Shown in pieces: positions 57,626 through 64,000 of a stretch of 64,000 nt of DNA; the first letter of the stretch is position 1; each line of letters begins with the position of its first letter. Source of the DNA: Cystobacter ferrugineus (GTDB taxonomy: Bacteria > Myxococcota > Myxococcia > Myxococcales > Myxococcaceae). The notes beneath the pieces are model-generated. The model saw only the letters and a program-made list of their open reading frames with translations, was not told where the DNA came from and did no database searches. The position numbers and the translations under genes are program-made. The stretch is taken from assembly GCF_001887355.1 (NCBI RefSeq), contig NZ_MPIN01000016.1:62842-126841 (forward strand). The letters are read 5' to 3'.

Positions 57626-58345
57626 TCAGGCGCGGCGGCGGAGGAGCCCGAGCGCCAGCAGGATCAGACCGGCGGCCGGCGCGGCCTCGGTGCCGGGAAC
57701 GCCGCCGAGCTGACAGCCACCGCCCTTCCCGTCGTTCGGCGTGACGCCGTCGCCGTCCGTGCCGCCGCCGTCGCCAGGCGGGGCGATCGTGACGGTGGCG
57801 CAGTGGTGATAGAAGCAGCCGCCGGGGTCGTTGATCGCGTGGTTCGACATGAACTGGGTGATCTGCAGCGTGCACTTGTCGCAGGTGAAGCCCTGCGGAA
57901 GCTGAACCTGGACCGTCTGCTGCGGCTCGGAGAACGGCGAGGAGTGCACGAGCAGGCCATCGGCGAGGAGCGGCAGCGTCGGGTTGTTGTCGATGGTCGT
58001 GCTGCCGCACGGCGTGCTACCGGCGGTGACCGGCGGGTCGGGGGGCAGCGAGTTCATGTCCTGGGCGATCGAAACGCGGTAGTGGCCGGGGTGGTAGACC
58101 GTCTCGGTGAGGGCGATGGTGATCATCTGCCCCGAGCGGTAGGTGGTGACCGCGCCGGTGGGCTGGGCCGGCTGCCCGGGGTCGGCCTGGCCGCAGGGCT
58201 CGCTCTTCTGCGGGTTGCCGAGGCGGTCCTGCGCCGCCCAGCTCGCCGGCTGTTGGATGCTGAAGTGGGCGTGCGCCGGCGCGGCGGAGAGGAGGAGTGC
58301 CGCCGACGCGGCGATGAGGGAAGGGATCAGGGATGGTCGCTTCAT
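57626..58345 (-). CDS. Secreted LPMO-like protein (SCE4755-type) with MYXO-CTERM
   Basis: 239-residue secreted protein. The signal peptide ends in AAPAHA, so the mature protein starts with His 27 (HFSIQQP), the N-terminal ligand of a histidine brace. Further His occur in YHPGHYRV and CFYHHCATV, and several cysteines could form disulfides (CGSTT, CDKC, CFYHHC). The C-terminus GGVPGTEAAPAAGLILLALGLLRRR is a MYXO-CTERM sorting tail. Oxidative cleavage of polysaccharide is possible but not shown. GGAG lies 8 bases before the ATG. Confidence 0.78.
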   Translation of the reverse strand: MKRPSLIPSLIAASAALLLSAAPAHAHFSIQQPASWAAQDRLGNPQKSEPCGQADPGQPAQPTGAVTTYRSGQMITIALTETVYHPGHYRVSIAQDMNSLPPDPPVTAGSTPCGSTTIDNNPTLPLLADGLLVHSSPFSEPQQTVQVQLPQGFTCDKCTLQITQFMSNHAINDPGGCFYHHCATVTIAPPGDGGGTDGDGVTPNDGKGGGCQLGGVPGTEAAPAAGLILLALGLLRRRA

Positions 58346-58487
58346 GGGGTTTTCTCCAGGCTCGAGGGCTGGCGGCATCCTACAGCCCCGAGACCTCCCG
58401 GTACCGGCGTAAGCCCACTCCCTGATACGCGGACAGCTTCTCTTGCGAGTAGTGTCGGGAGGGTTCAACCCCCAAGGAGTGGAGCCC

Positions 58488-59027
58488 GTGCCCGCCATCG
58501 ACATTCCCGCCATCGACACCGAGCGCCTCACGCTACGCGGCCCACGACGCGAGGACTTCGAGGAAGCGTTCGAGATGTGGGGAGACCCGCGGGTGACCCG
58601 GTACATTGGCGGCAAGCCGTCCACGCGCGAGGAGGTGTGGTCCCGGCTGCTGCGCTACGTGGGCCACTGGGCGGTGATGGGGTATGGGTTCTGGGTGGTG
58701 CGCGAGAAGGGCACGAGCCGGTTCGTCGGCGAGGTGGGACTCGCGGACTTCCGGCGGGAGATCGAACCCTCGTTCGAGGGGGCGAAGGAGACGGGTTGGG
58801 CTCTGTCTCCGTGGGCGCACGGAAAAGGGTTCGCCACGGAGGCAGTGAACGCGGCGCTGAGGTGGGCGGACGGCAGGTTCGGTCCGGAGCGCGTGGTGTG
58901 CATCATCGACCCGGGGAACGAGGCGTCCCTCAAGGTCGCGCACAAGTGCGGGTTCCGTGAATTCGCACGCGGCTCGTACAAGGGCGAGCCGACGCTGATG
59001 CTCGAGCGGGTTCCCAGGGCCAGGTGA
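58488..59027 (+). CDS. GNAT family acetyltransferase (RimJ/RimL type)
   Basis: 179-residue acetyltransferase. The N-terminal TERLTLRGPRREDFEEAFEMW is the RimJ/L opening, the CoA region is WALSPWAHGKGFATEAVNAAL and the C-terminal VCIIDPGNEASLKVAHKCGF. A GTG start at 58488 has AAGGAG 8 bases upstream. It acetylates an amine group of a protein or small molecule; the target is unknown. A strong hairpin follows. Confidence 0.85.
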   Translation: MPAIDIPAIDTERLTLRGPRREDFEEAFEMWGDPRVTRYIGGKPSTREEVWSRLLRYVGHWAVMGYGFWVVREKGTSRFVGEVGLADFRREIEPSFEGAKETGWALSPWAHGKGFATEAVNAALRWADGRFGPERVVCIIDPGNEASLKVAHKCGFREFARGSYKGEPTLMLERVPRAR

Positions 59028-59033
59028 GCGGGC

Positions 59034-59060
59034 GGGAGACAGGCTTCGAACCTGTCTCCC
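59034..59060. terminator. Strong bidirectional hairpin
   Basis: Perfect 10-bp stem GGGAGACAGG with CCTGTCTCCC and loop CTTCGAA, in the gap between two convergent genes. Confidence 0.75.
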
Positions 59061-59076
59061 CTGCCCTGCGACCTGC

Positions 59077-59523
59077 TCAATCGTCGTGGCAGATGACGCG
59101 CGCGACGCACTTCGCCTTCTCACCGGTGGAGGTGAGAACCTCGGCGAAGGTCTTGAGGCGGATGGGCAGGCCCGTCTGTGCACGCTGCTCGCGGCCCGCG
59201 AGGCTCGCGCACTGCTCGTAGCTCTCCAGCGTGATGGAGTTGGTTCCGCCGATGCTCACGCCCGGCTCGACGTCGATGCTCACGGGGACCGGGACCGCAC
59301 TGCGAGGCCAGTCATGGATGGAGGTGACCGTGAGCGTCCGCGTCTCGCTATCATTGAAAATGTACGTGTCGACGGCCATGAACGCCGGATAGCTGTGCAC
59401 CTCCGCCACGACGCCGCCGTCGATGAAGCGCTCGCAGCGCAGCTCGGACTCCTCCTCGGCCGTCGCCGCCGTTGCGTTGAACACCACGAAGCCGATGGCT
59501 GCTGCCGCCCAACCGTTGCGCAT
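59077..59523 (-). CDS. Secreted hypothetical protein
   Basis: 148-residue secreted protein with signal peptide (WAAAAIGFVVFNATAATA). The mature part is a small beta-rich domain with cysteines at ELRCERF, EQCASL and KCVARVICHDD. GGGAGG precedes the ATG by about 10 bases. No family is recognised. It converges on the GNAT gene and lies downstream of the ogt gene on the same strand. Confidence 0.6.
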   Translation of the reverse strand: MRNGWAAAAIGFVVFNATAATAEEESELRCERFIDGGVVAEVHSYPAFMAVDTYIFNDSETRTLTVTSIHDWPRSAVPVPVSIDVEPGVSIGGTNSITLESYEQCASLAGREQRAQTGLPIRLKTFAEVLTSTGEKAKCVARVICHDD

Positions 59524-59670
59524 GTGTGTCGTCCTCCCAGCAAGACGCAACGAGGCTGAGATCGGGGAGATGCGGTCACAAGTCAGGTACCGTGCGGCGT
59601 GTGCCCGGGAAGTCGAGGGCTCGACAGCGCCGGAGACGCTGCGTGCGCTACCCGACGCTCGACATCCGGC

Positions 59671-60207
59671 TCAGAGACCTGGAGTCGACTGGAGTGGGAG
59701 CGAGGCCTGGCCCACCCACGAGGAGCCGCCACGAATCCGCTGCTCATGCTCGAGCAGCCACTGCTTGGTGGGCACGCCCCCCGCGTACCCGGTGAGCGCC
59801 CCGCTGGTGCCCACCACCCGATGGCAGGGAACGACGATGGAGAGCGGATTCCTGGCGTTCGCGGACCCGACCGCCCGCGAGGCCCCCTCCCGGCCGATGT
59901 GGCGCGCGAGGCTCGCATAGGACCAGGTCACACCCAACGGAATCTCCCGAAGTGCCTTCCACACCGTCTGCTGGAAGGGCGTCCCGGCCGGCTCGAGCGG
60001 AAGCTCGAAGGACACAGGCTCGCCCGTGAAGTACTCCTCCAACTGGCGTCGTGCCTCCCGCAGCACCGGGTGGTCCTCCCGCTCGCTCGCGACGAGCACG
60101 GGAGCCCGCTTGTGGTTCTCCAGGTAGATGGCGGTCAGTGCCCCTTCGTTGGCATACAACCGCAGGGGCCCCACCGGGCTCTTCAGGGTCATGGTGTACA
60201 GCTTCAT
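59671..60207 (-). CDS. ogt: Methylated-DNA--protein-cysteine methyltransferase (Ogt)
   Basis: 178-residue suicide enzyme that removes methyl groups from O6-methylguanine in DNA. The active site is IVVPCHRVVG (PCHRV), with the helix GVTWSYASLARHIGREGASRAVGSAN (split in the family as wing and recognition helix). Its ATG overlaps the upstream TGA (ATGA), so it is translationally coupled to the Ada/AlkA-type gene. The pair covers methylphosphotriester sensing, 3-methyladenine excision and O6 repair. Confidence 0.93.
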   Translation of the reverse strand: MKLYTMTLKSPVGPLRLYANEGALTAIYLENHKRAPVLVASEREDHPVLREARRQLEEYFTGEPVSFELPLEPAGTPFQQTVWKALREIPLGVTWSYASLARHIGREGASRAVGSANARNPLSIVVPCHRVVGTSGALTGYAGGVPTKQWLLEHEQRIRGGSSWVGQASLPLQSTPGL

Positions 60208-61661
60208 CCGCCTGCTCCTTCCGACAGAGAAGTCCAGAGGTGTATCGCCGCGTACGAACGCCACGGCCGCCAGGCCTCGGCCCGCGCGCCGGCCTCCTTC
60301 GCCGTCACGCCTCCGAGTGCCTTGCGAATCCCGAGATCACTCGCGGGGAACGCGTCGGGCCAACGCAGCGCCCTCATGGCGACGTAGTGCGCCGTCCAGG
60401 CCCCGATGCCCGGCAGTGCCTCCAGCGCCGCCATCATCCCCTCCACATCCGCGTGCCGATCCAGCCGCACCGAGCCCTCCGCCACCGCCCGCGCCACCCC
60501 CAGCAGGCACCTCGCCCGCGCCCCGGGGAGTCCCAACGCCGCCACGTCGTCCTCCGACGCCGCCGCCAGCGTCTCCGGCAGAGGGAACAACCGGGAGAGC
60601 TCCGCATGGGGACCGTCCACGGGCTCGCCGAAGCGCGCGACGAGCCTCCCGCTCAGCGTGGTCGCCCCACGCACGGTGACCTGCTGCCCGAGGATGGCGC
60701 GCACCATGAGTTCGAAGGGCTCGAAAGCGCCCAGCACTCGCAGTCCCGGGTGCGCCTGGACGCACTTCGCCAGGAGCGCGTCGCGTCCGAGGCACTCCGA
60801 GATGACCTCCGGCTGCGCATCGAGGTCGAAGAGCGCCCTCAGCCGTGTGGCCACCTGCATCAGCACCCCCGCCAGTGACAACGACACCTCGGCCAGCAGC
60901 GCGGGGCGCTTCGGATCCTTTCGGACCACGAGCCAGCCCGTCTTGCCACCCAGGCGCACCGTGCGCCGGTATTCGCAATCCCCCACGTGCTCGACCCCTG
61001 GAATGGCGCGACCTCGCAGGTAGAGCAGGAGCTGCTCCCAGTCGAGCGGCGGGCGATAGTCCAACCGGAGCACGAGTGAGCGCGAGCCCACCGCCTCGTC
61101 ACTGGCACGCCGCAGTTCCGAAGGGGGCCTGCCGAAGCGCTCCTGGAAGAGCGCGTTGAAGCGCCGGACGCTCTGGAAACCACTGGCGAACGCGACCTCC
61201 GCCAGCGGGAGCGCGGTGTCCTGGAGCAGTTGCTTCGCCAGCGCGAGCCGCCGCGATTGCGCCAGCTCGACCGGCGAGACGCCAAGCTCCGCCTCCATCG
61301 CCCGGCGCAGGTGCCGGCTGGTGACCCCCAGCTCCGCCGCCAGCTCATCCAGGGACGACTCGTTGAGGAATCCCCCCTCGATGCGCGACACCGCGGCCGC
61401 CACCAGCCTCGGGACGGAGTCCACCGGTGCGCGGCCCGGGGCCAGCTCGGGACGGCACAGCAGGCAGGCGCGAAAGCCCGCGTGCTCCGCCTCGGCGGCC
61501 GTGCGGTAGAAGGCGCAGCGCTCCTGGCGGGGCGTCCTCGCCGTGCACACCGGACGGCAGTAGATGCCCGTCGTCGACACTCCGACAAAGAAGAGCCCAT
61601 CGAAGCGCCGGTCTCGCGCGGTCAGGGCCCGGTAGCAGGTCTCGTTCTCCAGCGTCCTCAT
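60204..61661 (-). CDS. Ada N-terminal/AraC/AlkA fusion (alkylation response regulator and DNA-3-methyladenine glycosylase)
   Basis: 485-residue fusion. The N-terminus is an Ada methylphosphotriester domain with Cys 35, 39, 66 and 69, exactly the CxxxC-x26-CxxC spacing of E. coli Ada. An AraC HTH follows (SSLDELAAELGVTSRHLRRA, LPLAEVAFASGFQSVRRFN). The C-terminal half is an AlkA-like glycosylase with the HhH motif ALPGIGAWTAHYVAM and the catalytic Asp in ASDLGIRKAL. It probably senses alkylated phosphates, activates its own operon and excises 3-methyladenine. Start ATG 61661 was chosen at family similarity. Coupled to ogt. Confidence 0.93.
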   Translation of the reverse strand: MRTLENETCYRALTARDRRFDGLFFVGVSTTGIYCRPVCTARTPRQERCAFYRTAAEAEHAGFRACLLCRPELAPGRAPVDSVPRLVAAAVSRIEGGFLNESSLDELAAELGVTSRHLRRAMEAELGVSPVELAQSRRLALAKQLLQDTALPLAEVAFASGFQSVRRFNALFQERFGRPPSELRRASDEAVGSRSLVLRLDYRPPLDWEQLLLYLRGRAIPGVEHVGDCEYRRTVRLGGKTGWLVVRKDPKRPALLAEVSLSLAGVLMQVATRLRALFDLDAQPEVISECLGRDALLAKCVQAHPGLRVLGAFEPFELMVRAILGQQVTVRGATTLSGRLVARFGEPVDGPHAELSRLFPLPETLAAASEDDVAALGLPGARARCLLGVARAVAEGSVRLDRHADVEGMMAALEALPGIGAWTAHYVAMRALRWPDAFPASDLGIRKALGGVTAKEAGARAEAWRPWRSYAAIHLWTSLSEGAGG

Positions 61662-61855
61662 CACGGGGCTTTCGTAGCGTGGCCGCCCACTCCTGTCTGG
61701 CCGTTTTCGGACCTGACCGCGAAAATCGGGTCGCTGGGCGGCTACAGCGTGCGCTTGGGTGTCAAACGAGTCTTGGGGTCGCGGGCCCTCGCGCTCGGCG
61801 TGTGGCTCCGCGAGGGGGGGGCCGCACGAGCAACGGAGCGTGATACAGATTCGCC

Positions 61856-62485
61856 ATGCCCGACTTGACGACCTCGATGTTCTTCCTGGCCGCGACACTC
61901 GCGCTCAACGTGACGCCCGGCCCCGACATGCTCTACGTGGTGGCCCGCAGCGTGAGCGAGGGCCGCAAGGCGGGCATCGTCTCGGCGCTGGGCATCGCGG
62001 CCGGATGCCTCGTGCACACCTTCGCCATCGCCGCGGGGCTCTCGGGACTGATCATGGCCGTGCCGCTCGCCTTCGAGGTGGTGAAGCTCACGGGCGCGGC
62101 CTACCTGCTCTACCTCGGCGTGCGCGCGCTCCTCAGCCGCGACACCGGGCTGGCCGCGCCCACCGTCGAGCGCGCCCGCCTGTGGGCCATCTTCCGCCAG
62201 GGAGTCGTCACCAACGTGCTCAACCCCAAGGTGGCCCTGTTCTTCCTCGCCTTCCTCCCTCAATTCGTGGACCCGACGCGCGGCTCCGTGTCGGCGCAAC
62301 TCGTCCTGCTCGGGTTCCTCTTCAATGCCTCGGGCACGCTGGTGAACACGGTGGTGGCGCTCGTGTCGAGCGGGGCCGGTCAGTGGACGAAGCGCCACGT
62401 GGGCTCGTCCACCCTCTTCAAGCGCGCCACGGGGCTGGTGTTCGTGGGGCTCGGGCTGCGGCTCGCCCTGCTCGAGCGGAAGTAG
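61856..62485 (+). CDS. LysE/RhtB family exporter
   Basis: 209-residue inner-membrane exporter of the LysE superfamily. The N-terminal NVTPGPDMLYVVARSVSEGRKAG is the family signature, followed by hydrophobic helices near 41-62, 67-92, 118-139, 145-170 and 185-205, with NPKVALFFLAFLPQF between them. It exports amino acids or related small molecules. It is divergent from the Ada/AlkA operon. Its regulation is unknown. Confidence 0.88.
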   Translation: MPDLTTSMFFLAATLALNVTPGPDMLYVVARSVSEGRKAGIVSALGIAAGCLVHTFAIAAGLSGLIMAVPLAFEVVKLTGAAYLLYLGVRALLSRDTGLAAPTVERARLWAIFRQGVVTNVLNPKVALFFLAFLPQFVDPTRGSVSAQLVLLGFLFNASGTLVNTVVALVSSGAGQWTKRHVGSSTLFKRATGLVFVGLGLRLALLERK

Positions 62486-62812
62486 CCGCCCCCCTTCAGG
62501 CCGCGACGAAGGTCCGGCGCTGCGCACCAGTCCCCGCACCGCGCGCGGCCCCTCCTCCTCTCCCAGTCCGTTCCAACGCCACGGGCTCGGCCCATTCCTC
62601 CGCGAAGCGTCCCCGCACTCCCGCGATGGAGCCGCCGCTGAAGTTCACGCCGGGTCTGTCCGAGCGATTCACCGTGTGAGCTGTGTGATTTCGGAGGCGC
62701 TTTGCTCCGGGGGTGAAGTCGAGGCTCCTCGCAGAAATGTTTCACAGAGAATCTCGAATTCTTGGTATTTGAGAAACTCCGGGCAAGAGCTCGCTGCAGA
62801 GGAACCAAGAGA
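62486..62812. other. Intergenic region before the secreted nuclease gene
   Basis: About 327 bases. A minus-strand open frame 62496-62672 would give a 58-residue peptide starting GTG with RPGVNFSGGSIAGVRGRFAE, but it lacks an RBS and a known family, so it may be a remnant. Downstream, from 62745, the sequence turns AT-rich and should hold the nuclease promoter. No repeats were seen. Confidence 0.4.
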
Positions 62813-63595
62813 ATGCGCACCCTGGACAAGCTGTCCGTCATCGCGGTGTTGGGCCTGGGTCTCGTCGGTTGCGGAGGAGTACAGGACGTGGACCTGGGCG
62901 GCGATGGGGTCGCCAGTCAGCTCGAGCGGGATTTCGGTGGCCCGAGCGGTCTCATGGACTTCTTCGAGAGCCACACGGAGGAGGAGATCCGCCAAGCGAT
63001 GGAGCCCTACGGAGTCGGGTACATCAACCGCGGGCGGGTCACCGCGGCCGTGATCAGCGACTGCCCGAAATACTTCCCGTCGGGCGACCGGAGCATCTGG
63101 CACAACTTCGACGGCGAGTACTATTTCATCGACAGTGCGGGCCGGCCGAACCGGGCGTACAAGTACCTGCCGCCGATCGTCGCCGCGCCGCGTGTCGACT
63201 CCTGCCAGACGAGTGTGGGGCAGTGGGGCGACGCGGAAAACCCCAGCAATGACTATGATGGGGGGCATCTCATCGGCTCGCAGCTCGGGGGCTGGGGAGG
63301 ACGGGCGAACCTGGTGCCACAGGATGCCAACTTCAACCGCGGCAACTGGGTGCAGCTCGAGAACAAGATGGCCAAATGCGGGAGTCTGCCGAGCGGCCGG
63401 TTGCGCTACTACATCGGTGCGAACTACCCGAACTCCACCGCGCTCATTCCCAACAACATGACGATGGAGCTCAGGAACCAGTCCACGGGGAGCTACGTGT
63501 CCATGTCCTTCTCGAACGTGGACTACGGTGGCTCGAACGGCACGACCGAGCGGACCCGTGGCGTGAACTGGCTGTCGAGCCAGGGGTGCAACTGA
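62813..63595 (+). CDS. DNA/RNA non-specific endonuclease, lipoprotein
   Basis: 260-residue lipoprotein (lipobox LVGC, near residue 18) with a nuclease domain. The active-site-like segment is DGGHLIGSQLGGWGGRANLVPQ followed by NFNRGNW, matching the DRGH-plus-Asn metal site of non-specific endonucleases, with G in place of R. RBS GAGG lies before ATG 62813. Degradation of extracellular nucleic acid, for nutrition or competition, is inferred. It converges on a TetR gene. Confidence 0.8.
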   Translation: MRTLDKLSVIAVLGLGLVGCGGVQDVDLGGDGVASQLERDFGGPSGLMDFFESHTEEEIRQAMEPYGVGYINRGRVTAAVISDCPKYFPSGDRSIWHNFDGEYYFIDSAGRPNRAYKYLPPIVAAPRVDSCQTSVGQWGDAENPSNDYDGGHLIGSQLGGWGGRANLVPQDANFNRGNWVQLENKMAKCGSLPSGRLRYYIGANYPNSTALIPNNMTMELRNQSTGSYVSMSFSNVDYGGSNGTTERTRGVNWLSSQGCN

Positions 63596-63625
63596 GCCGC
63601 CGAGCCGTCCGCGGCAGGACACGTG

Positions 63626-64000
63626 CTATCGCTCGAGGGTCGCGGTCTTCGCCTCGATGAACAGGGCCAGGCCATCGAGCACCCGAGCCAGTCCGAAAGC
63701 GAAGGCCCCTTCGGGATCGTGCGCTCCGTAGGTCTCTCCAGTGGTCTGCCCGACACGCGCCAGCACGGGGTAGGACGTGAAGTCGACCGTATCGAGGAAC
63801 GGCGCGACGCGGTACCACCACTCCTCGTCTGTCATTCCGGTCAGCTCCTTGACCCTCTTCTCTCGCGCCGCGTTGCGTACCGCGCCGTGGACGTAGTCGA
63901 GGACCAGCGTAATGACCCGGTCCATTTCGAGATCGGTGAGCCCCAAGCCTTCGACAGCGCTCAGCGCGATATCGGCCGACTGAAACGTGTTCGGGCCAAG
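63626..64000 (-). CDS. TetR family regulator C-terminal part (5' end outside window)
   Basis: The frame stays open to the right edge. The visible 124 residues form a TetR_C_1-like ligand-binding domain: FQSADIALSAVEGLGLTDLE, VLDYVHGAVRNAAREKRV, then GAFAFGLARVLDGLALFIEAK. The DNA-binding HTH lies outside the window. Its target genes would also lie to the right. Confidence 0.75.
   Translation of the reverse strand, partial: LGPNTFQSADIALSAVEGLGLTDLEMDRVITLVLDYVHGAVRNAAREKRVKELTGMTDEEWWYRVAPFLDTVDFTSYPVLARVGQTTGETYGAHDPEGAFAFGLARVLDGLALFIEAKTATLER

Noticed and set aside
59034-59060. TTCGAA loop with flanking stem considered as a tRNA T-arm
   Set aside because: No acceptor, D or anticodon arms surround it; it is a convergent-gene terminator hairpin.

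Overview
The window is high-GC DNA from a myxobacterium, most likely of the Cystobacterineae (an Archangium/Cystobacter-like organism). The evidence is a Myxococcales-restricted TIGR02265/DUF2378 protein, a MYXO-CTERM-type tail on a secreted protein, several eukaryote-like Ser/Thr kinases and kinase relics, sigma-54 enhancer-binding proteins (one with an FHA domain), many lipoproteins, and an ADYC-type secreted protein.

Layout. 1-8.8 kb: end of a beta-propeller-like protein, a frameshifted remnant, a large STAS/zinc-ribbon Ser/Thr kinase, the E1 alpha/beta pair of a 2-oxo-acid dehydrogenase, a GNAT protein, a PilZ protein and a lipoprotein. 8.8-15 kb: phosphoenolpyruvate carboxylase, a Ski2-like helicase and a DUF2378 protein. 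15-24 kb: a kinase relic, three hypothetical genes, a membrane-anchored gluzincin-like protein, a secreted BNR protein, an NlpC/P60 lipoprotein whose catalytic Cys is replaced by Ser, and a zinc alcohol dehydrogenase. 23.7-31 kb: a three-gene secreted M64 peptidase operon, a TPR kinase and an ADYC-type protein. 31-38 kb: FHA sigma-54 activator, glutaredoxin, and an AcoR-like sigma-54 activator divergent from an aldehyde dehydrogenase/alcohol dehydrogenase pair with a near-consensus -24/-12 promoter.

38-48.3 kb is the most interesting part. It is a compact eight-gene operon built on an indigoidine-synthetase-type NRPS (A-Ox-PCP-TE), followed by a 4-OT tautomerase, a pseudouridine-phosphate glycosidase homologue, a HAD phosphatase, a pair of small EamA/DUF606-type membrane proteins, a DUF4243 (questin-oxidase-like) protein and a uracil phosphoribosyltransferase. 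From what I remember of the Streptomyces minimycin (oxazinomycin) and indigoidine clusters, this set matches a C-nucleoside pathway rather than a plain pigment cluster: glutamine is cyclised and oxidised by the NRPS, joined to ribose 5-phosphate by the PsuG homologue, dephosphorylated by the HAD enzyme and rearranged to an oxazine by the DUF4243 enzyme, with the UPRT and transporters giving self-protection. A 945-base non-coding region upstream holds four tandem 27-bp operator-like repeats and several palindromes. Beyond it lies a divergent HD-domain nucleotidase-like gene.

48.3-64 kb: a frameshifted DUF1838 lipoprotein, a carotenoid oxygenase divergent from a TetR regulator with a clear operator, a DUF1963 protein and a giant HEAT-like protein, an amidase, a secreted LPMO-like protein, a GNAT protein, an Ada/AlkA fusion coupled to Ogt (alkylation repair), a LysE exporter, a secreted lipoprotein nuclease and the edge of a TetR regulator. 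Convergent gene pairs are often separated by strong GC-rich hairpins without long U tracts.
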